DNA from: Capitulum mitella
Taxonomy: Eukaryota > Arthropoda > Thecostraca > Pollicipedomorpha > Pollicipedidae
NCBI GenBank assembly: GCA_030062745.1
Contig: CP099850.1
Coordinates: 3,286,001 to 3,350,000, forward strand
DNA: 64,000 nt
Reading direction: 5' to 3'
Both the position numbers and the translations under genes were made by a program. Positions within the stretch are counted from its first letter, which is position 1; each line of letters starts with the position of its first letter. The notes beneath the pieces are model-generated. The model was given only the letters and a program-made list of their open reading frames with translations. It made no database searches and had not been told where the DNA came from. Positions 53,790 through 64,000 of this stretch are shown here, in pieces.

Positions 53790-53995
53790 ATTTCTATATC
53801 TTTCGTCGGTTAGTTGTTCATTCTTCATTTCGTGCTGCAATATTTTTCGATTTCGATAAATATTGCTATTCGATATTTATCCCTGCTCGATATTTTGTTC
53901 TTCGATGCTTTTCCGTTTGATGTTAATTTCCGTCACCATTTATCTTGTTCGATATTTTGCTTTTGGCACTCTGCTCTCAACATTTTTGCATTAGA
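53790..53995. repeat. Degenerate TTCGATATTT tandem repeat
   Basis: Repeated TTCGATATTTTKYTNTT-like motif, irregular spacing of about 25 bp, low GC. Confidence 0.5.
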
Positions 53996-53999
53996 TATT

Positions 54000-55140
54000 C
54001 CGCCCAACGGCATTTTGTGGGGTAACCGTGTCGTCAGACATCCTTATCTCTCACGAAACCGCCTCTGCTCTCGTTATCATTCGCATATTACTTTGCAGAC
54101 GCTAGTAATTGGGAAGTTAGGAAAACCCGTAGGAGCATAGTCTTGTCTTGATGCCCGCCAATGAATGCAAATCTACCAGAGGAAAGGTTTTTTCTTACGT
54201 ATTGAAGGAGAAGTTTCGGTGACAATCCTGTCCCCAAGTTCTCAGTCCCTGTTCGGAACGCGGTCGCTACACACAAAAGAGGTCAGAGAGTTCATAGAAC
54301 AGAGCACAGAAAGACTGTATGAACCCACGTGTACCGCAGGAATGACACCAGAAGACCTGAAATCGTGCATGTGAAACATTCAGGCGTTCCCAGCGTCTCT
54401 CAAGGAACACAGCCAGTCACGCATGGCAGCCACGTAGCAACATGTGTCATTGGCCTGGCTAGACTGGGATCCATGACTTCGAGTTTTGCGGAAGTCACCT
54501 TCACGACTACAGTATTGCCTGAAAAAGTCGTGGTAAAGCAAAACTCGATAAAGTCATGCATGGTTATTCGTGGGTTATATTGTGGCCCATTTTGTCAAAA
54601 AAATTACGTCAAGCTAAATGACGTTGGTGTGCGATATCCCGTTCTTCATCTCGCATGCGGTTATCGTATGCATTATGTAGCAGCACATTGTTATCTAGTC
54701 CACGTTTGTCTTCCGAACTAAACAGCAACGACATGCTCCATCGGACTTGACTCCGCTTTTGTAAAGAATATTTTCCGTCGTACACATGTGACCGGAAAAC
54801 CGCACCTGAATGCCAATGAGGCTATCGGGGGCAAAATGCATGGCAACTTTTGAACTGGGGGGTCAAAACATAGGGCTGGTGTAGTTTAAACCAGGTTATG
54901 GCTCATTAAAAGGCTAATAATCGGGAAAAAACAACCGTTTTCAAGGCAAAAACGCATAGTTTGAAAGAGTCCAGTTCCGCGTAGCAAGACACTCAAGATA
55001 AGTAAAAAAATCATGATCCTAGGGGCTACATTAACCCGCCCCCGACTGGGGGGCAGTTGACCGCCTCCCCTGAGGTTTTTCTGGGATTGCGAGAGAACAA
55101 ACAAACACAGAGACACGAAACTTCGCGTACCTTTTGCTTG
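54000..55140. other. No recognisable gene
   Basis: A 130-codon open frame at 54,329-54,721 has no motif and no splice context and is not called. Confidence 0.4.
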
Positions 55141-55159
55141 ATCATTTTTACACCTTGTG

Positions 55160-55520
55160 TCAAAGTTTTGAGCTCAGGTCAGGTCATGTGCCTGACCTAG
55201 GTCAGGTCAAGCGGACCTATGTCTAAAAAAGTTTAGCGGTCTGTAACTTTTTCGGAAAACAAGGTATCACAATAATACTTTCAGAGATTAGTGATCTTGG
55301 CACATGCAACAAATCTGCTATCTCAGATTTTTTGGAATTTTCCGGGCCATTGACCTAAGGTCAAGCCCATTTTTAAGACACGTCGTCTTTTTTTCGGAAA
55401 TTGACGGAATATTTCATAACATTTTAAGTGTGGAGTGAAGCAGACATCTAGTTAGCGTCAATGAGCAAAGTATCAATGACTTCCAGCCATTGACCTGTGG
55501 TCAGGTCACGAATAACTGTA
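55160..55520. repeat. Repeat with palindromic TGACCTAGGTCA motifs, spacing about 150 bp
   Basis: TGACCT/AGGTCA clusters at about 55,195, 55,350 and 55,493. Similar clusters at 61,985-62,440, and scattered ones at 23.3 kb, 30.98 kb and 57.6 kb, suggest one widespread repeat family. Confidence 0.5.
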
Positions 55521-56039
55521 GTGAGCCAAAATGTACCACCGTCAAAATCAGCGATGAATTACTCAGAATGGGTAGAAAATGGCAGAACTGGCTTGCACAG
55601 ACGTAAGTAATACCGGGAACCTCAAAAGGTTTTAAAAAAACCGCGAATTTTGGAAATAAACAGAGTCTCGCGAACAAAGCTCCGCCAGTTGTGTAGATTG
55701 GTAACCAATAAATTTTTCCAAAATTTAAGCATGAAAAACCATCACAAGAACCACTAAGATCAATAAAATTTACATGGATAGGCTTTTTCGTGAAAATAAA
55801 GGAACGCTAAAATTAGTTCCCGTCAATTTCTTACTGCGTACGACTGAGGCGCACGCCGACAGCCGGCACGAAAATTGCCGTGTCTTTAACTCAACGTTTT
55901 GGCGTATATATTGAACAAATCCGAGAAATTAGATGTGTATCGGCATTTGCGGACCTTTTCTTGTGCGCTGGTGCCTTTACCTATGCATTATTAGTCACAG
56001 CCCTTGAGACAACCAAGATGAGAACTGAGTCCCTAGGAC

Positions 56040-56620
56040 GGTATCGGGCCCCTGGAATGGCATAGGGGTCCCGAATGGGTTTCACAGACTTGTGTGAAAA
56101 GCTGAAGGTTCCTGATGCACTCAAAGGGCCTCGGGGAGTGTTAATGAGACCCTGAGATGGCAAGATGGACCCTAAAATGGATAGGAGGACCGCTGAAACT
56201 CTCCAAGGGTCCCTGGGACCGTAAGAGGGCCTCAATACGGCAAAGGGTTCATGAAACCGCTTGGAGAGATCCAAGCCCATAGAGGGACCTCCAAAGGTCT
56301 GTAGGGGTCCCCCTGCCGGTCTGTAGGGCTCCCTGTCGCCCTGTGGGCCCCTGCCAGCCTTCGAAGGGCCTCTGCTGGCTTGTGGAGGGATCCCCTGCTG
56401 TTTTATGGAGCCCTGCTGGCCTGTAAGGGCCCCCTACCGGTCGGAAGGGGCCAATGCTTGCCTTTAGCTGGCTCCCTATCGGCATGAAAGACCCCTGTTG
56501 ACATGCAGAAGCCCTTGCCGCCGCTTATAGGGCCCCTGCTGGCCATTGAAGGGACCCCTACTGTTCTATGGTGCCCTGCCGGTCTGTAAGGGCTCCTTGC
56601 CTGTTGGATGGGGCCCCTTT
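56040..56620. repeat. Degenerate 25-28 bp tandem repeat
   Basis: Repeated GGTCTGTAAGGGCCCCTGCC-like motif with many variants, clearest at 56,280-56,610. Confidence 0.6.
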
Positions 56621-56669
56621 TTGAAAGAAAGTTATAAAAGCGCATTATGCCCCTGCGTTCAATAGGACT

Positions 56670-56680
56670 TGCATATATAT

Positions 56681-56743
<63 letters not shown>

Positions 56744-56756
56744 CATACGTATATAA
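56670..56756. repeat. AT microsatellite with TATATACATA edges
   Basis: Nearly pure (AT)n of about 50 bp in its core. Confidence 0.9.
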
Positions 56757-57029
56757 TTGGCCAGACTTTTTTCAGGCGTGCTGCGATTTTCGCCACGCCA
56801 GGGACCTGTCTGTGACGTCACAGAGCTGCGACTGGTCGTCGTCGGCGGCCTCGCTGGGCTGCGTGCCCGCTGTTTGTTCCGTTCGGATTTCGTCGACACT
56901 AATGACGCCGCTCCCAGTCCCAGAGACGAATTGGTATTGACGAGTGCCGGCGCTGACGGTTCCGAGTTATGGTTGGGAGTATCAAATGACGGAGCCAAGT
57001 AATGGCCGGGAGCACTCGATATTGGAGTC

Positions 57030-57205
57030 GGGCATGGGCGCAGCCAGGATTTTCTTAACGGGGGGGGGGGGGGGGTGGCGGAGTTTAGTGTGAACTGAAA
57101 TCACACGAAAATGGCTTGCCGGGTAGACGATGTGCAATGGCTTTCACCAAAAATGCGCGCCTAGGGGGCAGGCCACCTCCCCCCGTCTGCACCTGTGGGG
57201 TCGAG
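57030..57205 (+). mobile_element. MITE family C, copy 2
   Basis: GGGCGCAGCCAGGATTTTCT, a poly-G run, TGAACTGAAATCACACGAAAA, GTAGACGATGTGCAATGG. The right terminal repeat is eroded. Confidence 0.7.
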
Positions 57206-57819
57206 TGCAGATGATGAGTGATGGCTGGGAGCGTGGGATGGTGGTGGAGTCAGGTGATGGCTGGAAGCATCAGATGTGTCATGGCACCAGCTTGGTGATT
57301 TCAGTTCTTAATGACCGACTGGGAGAGGGATGTAAGATGCCCCACTTTTTCATCTGCCGTATAATTTCGCAGTCAAACGGCACAGCACCGTAAAATTTTC
57401 AGTATCCCACGCTTCATGAATCCTGCACACATTGCAAACGTTACCCAATTTGATGTAAACTGAAGTCATAAGGGCGATATTTTAAGATGCTACCGTTTTG
57501 TAAGTCCATGGATTTTTTGTCGAGACGTCACCGCGGCCAAGTAGCCCATTTAACTCTATGACTTGACCTAAAACTCTCATTAGGTCTTCGGCCTCTGACG
57601 TGACCTATGACCTGAAATGAATACGAGGGCTCCAAAAATGTGACAGCCCTAGAGCCGTGTTATTGAGGTCAATCGATCACCGTTTAAACCAGCTGAATCG
57701 GTGCACTGACTGTGGAGTTAATGAACGTGGACACCTGACGCCCTCAGCAAGTGGACAGTGGCGACACGCCCCCACATCCGTCGGGTTAAATTAGGTTCGG
57801 ATACGAAATTAAGTCCAGT

Positions 57820-58230
57820 TTGCGTCACCGTCATTCGGCGCCCTTGGCGGCGGCCGCCTCGTCCGTCGCCGCGCCGCGAGCTCGGACGTTTCGTCGGCCG
57901 ATGGAGCTGCCGTCTCGCATCCCGTCATCGCCTCCTCACCGACGGACGGCGCGGGCCGCGCGCGCCGCCTACGGTCATCGGTGGCCCCATTTGTATCTGG
58001 GCGGCTCGCTCGCCGTCTATCTTTAGTGCAGCGATAGTGGGGACACGCGGGGGCCGGCCGCCGCCGGCTGGGGATACGCCAAAATAGTCCGGGCCGGCGA
58101 CGGCCGCCGATGTGCCGCGGCGGTGCCGGCGGCCGCCGCGGCAGGCCACGGCCGCGTCACCCAGGGCGGCCGTCCCGCAGAGGAAGGAGAACGCAGCGGC
58201 CGCGGCCGCCAGGACTCACTGCACTCACTG
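57820..58230. promoter_or_regulatory. CpG island
   Basis: Dense CpG with CCGCCGCGG-type runs. Frames on both strands stay open for 70-110 codons but show no protein signature. It may mark a promoter of a gene outside or not recognised. Confidence 0.4.
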
Positions 58231-58233
58231 CGT

Positions 58234-58500
58234 ACCGCCGATGGCACGGTACGCAGGGCCGTGGACAGTGGACAGAGCGGGGCGGACAGCAGGGCGGGAT
58301 GGTGCACAGGACTTTGGACAGTGGACAGAGAGGGGCGGACAGCAGGGCGGAACGGTAGAGAGGGCTGTGGACAGTGGACATATGGGGCGGACAGAAGGGC
58401 GGGACGGTACACAGGGCTACGGACAGTGGACGAAGCGGGGCGGACAGGAGGGTGGAACGTTACACAGGGTTGTGAACAGTGGACATAGTGGGTGGAGGCG
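58234..58500 (+). repeat. 53-bp minisatellite, about 5 copies
   Basis: GGACAGTGGACAKAGNGGGGCGGACAGNAGGG units begin at about 58,261, 58,314, 58,367, 58,421 and 58,473. It lies directly next to the CpG island. Confidence 0.85.
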
Positions 58501-59919
58501 TGGCAAAGCGAATCGCATAATTACCACGTATTTATTAATTGTGATGAAATCATGCCCCCAGTCACCAGGCGGTGCCCAACCTGAAACCGCAGACTGTGCC
58601 GCATTCCACAACAGTCCAGCGGTACAGTCTTGATCAGGAGGCCTCGACCATGCTCGATGCCGAATTTTAAATGACAAATGATCGAAAGCGATGTGGGCAC
58701 CTGTTTTATCCCCAAACGGGTCAGGTTCTGGCTTGTGACGTACATCCATAGTCTGGGACTAGAAGACATTGCAGATGAATGAGAAACATTCCTTTCGTAA
58801 GCAGACGAATCGTTAAATGATGTGACAAAATGATCGAAGATGCATATTGTTCTCTGAGGGATTTGTGTAGACTTACTGTGCCGGAAGGTAATTAGCTTCG
58901 GCACTGGAATCGCACGATCAGGTGTAGAGGTCGGAGTCTATGCGGCAAGCTCTGCTTAGCACGGACTATGATCCCTGACATCACCCTATGAAATCACTCA
59001 GACTAAATTTATAAATAATATTTTAAAAAATATCTACTGAAAAGTAACACACCATGGAAACGATAATTTTCCTTGCTTCTTACTGGCCAAAGACGTCCTA
59101 TTAGAGATGCAGTCAACGGGCGAATGGCTCGGAAGCTTCTAAAGCGGGCAGACTGGTCAGCCATCTGGCGACGTCGCCTTTCATAAGCAGCGACGTGGCC
59201 AGCCACTGGCACGGTCTGCTGCTGATTACTTCCACGATGTCTCTCAAGGTGTTCTCAGTGATGTATCGTCTCGCAAGTCTTCATTTTCGGTGCGGCTTAT
59301 GGGGAATGCCGGCCTGGGCATAACAAAGATCGATGTGCAAAAACAGGCAAACGGAGACCCCCCACCGACGAAATGACCCATTCTCTCTGCGTCTGTGCGC
59401 GACTGCATAGAAAAGCTGAGCTGTTGTTATCGGCAGCCGATCTTCCCCTTGCCTTTTAATTTTTTTATTTCATTTTTAACTTTTTTGCCTTTTTTCTTTT
59501 TATTTTATGATTTGGAATGGTCGGCACTGCCTGATCCGACTCTACCACCGAGCTGCTGGAAACGCCGTACAACCTAAGTGTTCAAGTCCCAGCACTGGTT
59601 GGTGATTTCATTTCGGTACTATTTGCATTGACGTAACATAACATTAAGCACGTTATGATAATGAGGGTTAGCTGGTGAGTCCCAATGCATATTCAGCGTT
59701 TTACGGCCTGCGTCACATGCTCGTTGTTCGTCAAGAGCGGAATCTGGCCCCAAACCAAGTGATTCGGTCAGAGCAGATGTCTGTTCATTGCCAGTTGGTC
59801 TACGAATGATTTGAACCAATTATTTGGACAAGACCTTTTGAAACAACGTTGCAGTAAGGTCATGGAGTCCGTCATCTTGTCATTTCTGGCGCATGCGGTA
59901 TCCGAATATTGTTTAGTTC

Positions 59920-59920
<1 letters not shown>
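58500..59920. other. No recognisable gene
   Basis: No supported exon. A tRNA-like B box (GTTCAAGTCCC) at about 59,580 has no convincing A box. Confidence 0.4.
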
Positions 59921-59923
<3 letters not shown>

Positions 59924-59954
<31 letters not shown>

Positions 59955-60070
59955 TCTGTTTCTCTCCCTCTTTTCCTCTCTCTCTCCCCCTCTCTCCCTC
60001 TCTCTTTCCCTTTCTTTCTCTCCCTGTCTTTCTCTCTCTCACCATCTCTCTCTCTTTCTTCTTCCCAGTA
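59924..60070. repeat. CT-rich microsatellite
   Basis: (CT)n with interspersed TTCC and CCCTC over about 145 bp. It keeps frames open on both strands; the resulting Ser/Leu-rich and Arg/Glu-rich ORFs are artefacts. Confidence 0.9.
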
Positions 60071-60074
60071 TTTC

Positions 60075-61050
60075 TCATGCCTCTGTTTCCCTATATTCGT
60101 ATTCCTCTGTCTCCTCTGTCCTCTTGGTCTGTTTCCCTATCTGATACTGTCCCTAAATTCTCTAGCTTCCTCTCCTCCTCCCCACGCCTGGCATCCGTCC
60201 TCTGTCTCACTCCCCCTCTCTGGTGCGGCTCCCTGGTGCCAAACGTCACCTGGTCCGGTCATTTTTTGATACATTGGCGCGGCAACTGTCACTAGTCACC
60301 TGATGCGCAAAAATTGACAGCGAGGTGACAAAAACAGACGCCGGGCCAGCTAGTCCCCCCCCCCACCCGGCTGGCCCAGTTCCGGTGGCCTTGAACGACG
60401 GCGTCCGCCGAATTCCCCGACCTCAGCAGTTTTTTTTCAGCAAACGTCATTAAATTCGGAGCAGGGAGACCCGATTTCTGCGACAAATGTCTGAGCCATT
60501 AGTTTTTGGGTTGCCATTTTGGTTTATTGTCGTATTTGATTAGTATTTACGTCTGAGATGGAACGGTGCAATGTGTGTTAACGGGGTTGCAGACTATTAC
60601 CTGTCGAAAGTTAAACTAAGTTTGAGTTGCAGTAGTAGCACTTAGACTTATACGTGCTAGATACTAAACAGGAGTGATTTTTGCTTTCCATCTATTGCAG
60701 TGAGTTAAATATTAACATCATCGCATGGAACTCGGTTTTTTACCACTGATGTGCAACAACGTATTAAGTTGCTTTACATCAGTATTACAAAGTATTAACG
60801 TATTAATTATGTCGCAGGACGCGTTTTCTGTATCTTTTTACGTACCTCCGTCACGTTGCTGAACTTTGCTGAAACTGGCAGCCAATCTTGGCCAAGTTAA
60901 ATATGTACATCGTATCCTGTGCATACGTCATCGCCTCGCAATTCTTTTCAGATAGCATTGTTTGTGCTATCTGAGGTCCCATTTGCGAATGCCAACTGGA
61001 GGCCTTCTTTCTCTGACCGCTTATGGTCAGCGGCGCTGCTTGTTAAAATG
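60075..61050. other. No recognisable gene
   Basis: AT-leaning, no motif or splice pair. Confidence 0.5.
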
Positions 61051-61054
61051 GGAT

Positions 61055-61232
61055 GCGGCCAGGGGCGTAGCCAGGATGCTCTTAAGGAGGGGGGACCGGG
61101 CTCAATGTAAACTGAAGTCATACTCAAACCGCCTGCCGGGAAGGCGATGTGCAATGGTTTTCACACAAAAATGCGAGCCTTAGGGGGGCCGAGCCCCCCG
61201 GGTCCCCCCTTGGCTGCGCCCATGGATGTGGC
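61055..61232 (+). mobile_element. MITE family C, copy 3
   Basis: GGGGCGTAGCCAGGATGCTC on the left, CTTGGCTGCGCCC on the right; inner blocks TGAAGTCATACTCAAACCGC and GGCGATGTGCAATGGTTTTC match copies 1 and 2. Confidence 0.75.
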
Positions 61233-61464
61233 TGTCGAAACACACGTTAGCACGGGAGTTATAAATCCGTGGCGTGCTCTCTCGATAGTGTCACATACAA
61301 AACTCATGAATATTTGCATACGCCCGGTAAACTTCGTTTGGACCAGGGTCCGCACTAACTAACAGGGAGGTGCAGCCACGTATGTTTATCAGCTGCAGAG
61401 TTCCGGAGACCCGGCTGGCCGGGAGAGTCATCAGTCCGCGAAACCAGAGAACCGCGTCACTCAC

Positions 61465-61620
61465 CGGCGCCAACACTCTCCGGCGTCAGAGGGATGGGCC
61501 CGCAGCCCGGAGATACCGCCCGCAGGCATCGGGCCGCGGTATCGAGCGTCCTTCGCCGAGTCGAGAGGGCGAAGATTGGGACTGACCACCGTCTGATGCA
61601 GAGACTGGCGTGTGTACGAC
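61465..61620 (-). other. Candidate orphan exon
   Basis: On minus, GGCGATCTAG to CGCCG/GTGAGT bounds 156 nt (phase 1 in, 2 out) that encode SYTRQSLHQTVVSPNLRPLD and about 30 more residues without stop. Composition is protein-like and codons are mostly C/G-ending. No family recognised and no neighbouring exon identified. Confidence 0.35.
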
Positions 61621-61984
61621 CTAGATCGCCACAGAGTCCACGCCGGCAGATTACCCCAGCACCGCCTGGCGTGTTTTTGCACCCGTGGACGCCTGGGGGT
61701 GTCAAAAAGGAGCACCCCTTGTTATATCCGGATTGGGCCGTCGGATCTGAGCCGGTCTACCACCAGTCGGTATTCCTGGGTCTTGCGATTCAGAAAATAC
61801 CATGTTAGTCCTGGTCACATGACTGATGACGTCGCAGGTCTCGTAAAACGCATAACACGACGTCGGAAAAACTAACACCGGTTAATACATCATATCATCG
61901 GCAGTACTGGTCTTAGAGCTTCCAGCCGGGTATCAAACGAAAGACACGATCTTCTGCATCGGAAACATGCCAAAATCTTTAAAA

Positions 61985-62440
61985 AATGTCGGATCAAGGT
62001 CAGCCTAGGTCAGGTTAAATACTGGTCTTACTTTACATACAAAGTGCAAAGGTCGATACTTACTAGCGGCCTTTCTGATCAAAAAGGACTGGAGTGAAAC
62101 TTTCTGATGATAAATTTTGCATTATCTGCGTTTCATCCAGCCAAGATCAGTCTAGGTCAGGCCAGATAAGGTTGCATTACTCTTCCTGACAAAGCGCAGT
62201 AATTACTCGCTGGGATTCGTAACTGCGTCAAATACAGAACTGAAATGGCATCTCGTGGTAATTAGATCTATGCAGTCTCCTTTTTATCGGGTCAAGGTCA
62301 AGCCGGGTCAGGGCAGGTAGTCATTTTTCTGTTTCTGACTAGGAACAGTATTCGCTCTCTGCTGCTAGTGAACGGTCTTCCACAGGCAATGTCGTATTCC
62401 ATTTCGTTTTGACATCTACCTATGGCGTGACCTGACATGA
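61985..62440 (+). repeat. 150-bp tandem repeat carrying AGGTCA direct repeats
   Basis: TCAAGGTCAGCCTAGGTCAG-like sequence recurs at about 61,991, 62,141 and 62,290. The first copy contains AGGTCA-4 bp-AGGTCA. Confidence 0.65.
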
Positions 62441-62444
62441 CCTC

Positions 62445-63080
62445 ACATTGCGTTTGGCGAACCTTGCTGAGGGGCGCATATAGGTTTGCTTATCTGCCTT
62501 GAACGATGGGGAAGGTCGGCGGCAGCCACTTCTATCACCCACAATGCAACAGTCCATTTGTCATCGCGCATGTGACCTAGCATGACTTCTAATGTTGACG
62601 TGTCGCGGTTGTATATCATTTTGGGGATCATGTCCTATGTAAATCCAAATAATCCATACATTATATTCGCGAATATTATAAAAAACGAGCCTTGTCCGCC
62701 CCACCGCCCGAAGACGCAAAAACCTGCATGCATCATTTATGACATGTTTTCAAGACTTGTCCTAGCATGGAAATGGTTGTGATGCCAAAATATGTCAAAC
62801 TGATTGATGAAGAGGTACTAAAAGTTTAGCTGGGCTGGCTATAACGACTGAGAAGTTATTCACGAAAGACCGAGTGGAGGTGCTTTATTTGACACCCCTC
62901 AGGCGGTGCCAGGTTAATAAGCACCGTCCTCGCCTGAAGAGGCCTCTGATATATAACCTTCGTCCTGCTGCATGCGTTTCGGGCGAAGCTGGATAGGAAA
63001 CCGGCCTGTTGACAAAGAGACAAATTCTCTTACAAAATGTGTCAGAAGAGACCCATTGCAAACACCGGAGACAGACGGCC
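62445..63080. other. No recognisable gene
   Basis: Short frames only. Confidence 0.5.
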
Positions 63081-63560
63081 CAGTTTGTGCGGGACTGCAG
63101 GCCCGGCGTCGCTCTGCACGGTCCCGGGACGCACTGCCGTCCGTCTTAGGAGTGCCTGCGGGGGAGGACGGTCGGCCGCTGTCGGACGGCCCGCCGCCGG
63201 CGGAGGGACGCCGGTATTTCGGGCTGTGACGGCGAATCCGGGAGGTGGCCGCGAGCTGTCACTTGTCGGCCGGCCGCGGCCAGTCCGGGCCGGGCCCACG
63301 TGGTCAGCAGAGCCGCGCCGTCCGCTCCGCGCCGTCGTGCCGAGTCGGAGGCCGAGGCGGGGCGCGGTCGTCCAGCCGGCTGCCGGGGATCCGACGTCCG
63401 TCGCCGGGCCTGGAGAGAGAGCCGCCGGACGGGCGGGACGGACGAGCCGTCAGACGGTGCGGACTTGAGCCGGCCAGCCGCTGCCGTCAGGGGAGGACGG
63501 TGCAGCTCTCGGGCCGGCGCCGACCAGCGGTGACGCTCTGAACCAGTAAACCGCCGGCGG
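63080..63560. promoter_or_regulatory. CpG island
   Basis: High CpG with CGGCCGGC runs; open frames on both strands up to about 155 codons without protein signature. A Ser/Ala-rich open stretch continues to about 63,855 after GATCGCAG at 63,596 and could be an exon of a gene running out of the window. Confidence 0.35.
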
Positions 63561-63859
63561 CGACTGGTGTAGTCCAGTGTGTTTGGTGATCGCAGGCGCC
63601 GCCCTTCGCTCAAAGGTGGCTGGTGAAGCGGAGTGGAGCGGAGTGTGCAGGAGCCAGCAGCACCACCGCGGACGCTGTCCGGTGGTGCAGTTCACCAGCA
63701 CCAGTGGTTTGCGGGCAGCCGTGTTGGGCTGTGCGCAGCTGCAGAGTACATCAGTGCTCCAGACGTGCACGCGCTACCGATGGGTTGGAATTTCGAATCG
63801 AGCTAAGTGCCAATCATTGGCTGACTTAAAATATTTGTGCTTTGATATACTCTGACAGG

Positions 63860-64000
63860 GTAAACGCCTGTAATTTACGACTCTCATGTTCGAATTGATG
63901 ATGACATCTCATGTCTGCTCTAAGTTTTAATCTGTGCTCTTTTTGTTGTAGCTCTTTCGAGCGGATAACCGAGCTTTGATTTTCCTCTGATCCACCCCAC
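63860..64000. other. Window end, nothing recognised
   Basis: AT-leaning sequence without features. Confidence 0.5.

Noticed and set aside
59515..59605. tRNA-like segment with GTTCAAGTCCC
   Set aside because: No acceptor-stem pairing and poor A box; possibly an old SINE remnant but not supportable.
59811..60295. Ser/Leu-rich open frames
   Set aside because: Product of the CT microsatellite; no other protein feature.

Overview
This window is eukaryotic nuclear DNA from an invertebrate animal. Its genes are split by GT-AG introns, intergenic and intronic space is full of short interspersed and tandem repeats, and the two genes that can be named with certainty are animal endoplasmic-reticulum (ER) genes. 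The species cannot be fixed from sequence alone. GC-rich exons with C/G-ending codons, GGCC-rich islands, and the mix of CpG-rich and completely CpG-free blocks suggest a marine invertebrate with mosaic, gene-body CpG methylation. That last point is inference.

Layout. 1-10.9 kb: no recognisable gene; dispersed repeats, a 174-bp tandem duplication and a roughly 525-bp direct duplication. 10.95-13.08 kb: a block in which I find no CpG. 13.63-25.04 kb (+): a complete 11-exon AMFR/gp78 gene (ER-associated-degradation ubiquitin ligase; 667 aa with membrane domain, RING, CUE and Ube2g2-binding helix). Several of its introns hold tandem arrays that look like amplified copies of the next exon's 3' splice site, and one array is split by a 1.95-kb foldback element. 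27.01-29.39 kb (-): a complete two-exon DAD1 gene (113 aa, oligosaccharyltransferase subunit) with a second foldback in its intron. AMFR and DAD1 converge tail to tail. 30-32.5 kb: MITE-like repeats. 32.99-33.64 kb (+): a possible 51-aa secreted peptide gene. 33.77-37.03 kb (-): a three-exon secreted avidin-like protein with conserved avidin cysteines and strand-1 motif, but with (CCG)n expansions in its loops. 39-47 kb: CpG islands, three copies of a tRNA-derived SINE, orphan exons of uncertain strand and a 750-bp minisatellite. 47.9-49.2 kb (+): a three-exon, 116-aa Ser-rich protein of unknown function. 49.2-64 kb: mostly repeats, two more CpG islands and one orphan exon.

How the genes relate. 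AMFR removes misfolded ER proteins and DAD1 belongs to the enzyme that N-glycosylates them, so the two neighbours work in the same organelle. The CpG-free blocks cover DAD1's intron and the region just upstream of AMFR, and paired repeat copies show CpG turned into TpG/CpA there. This fits germline methylation of transcribed units. No virus-like, phage, CRISPR or rRNA sequence was seen.
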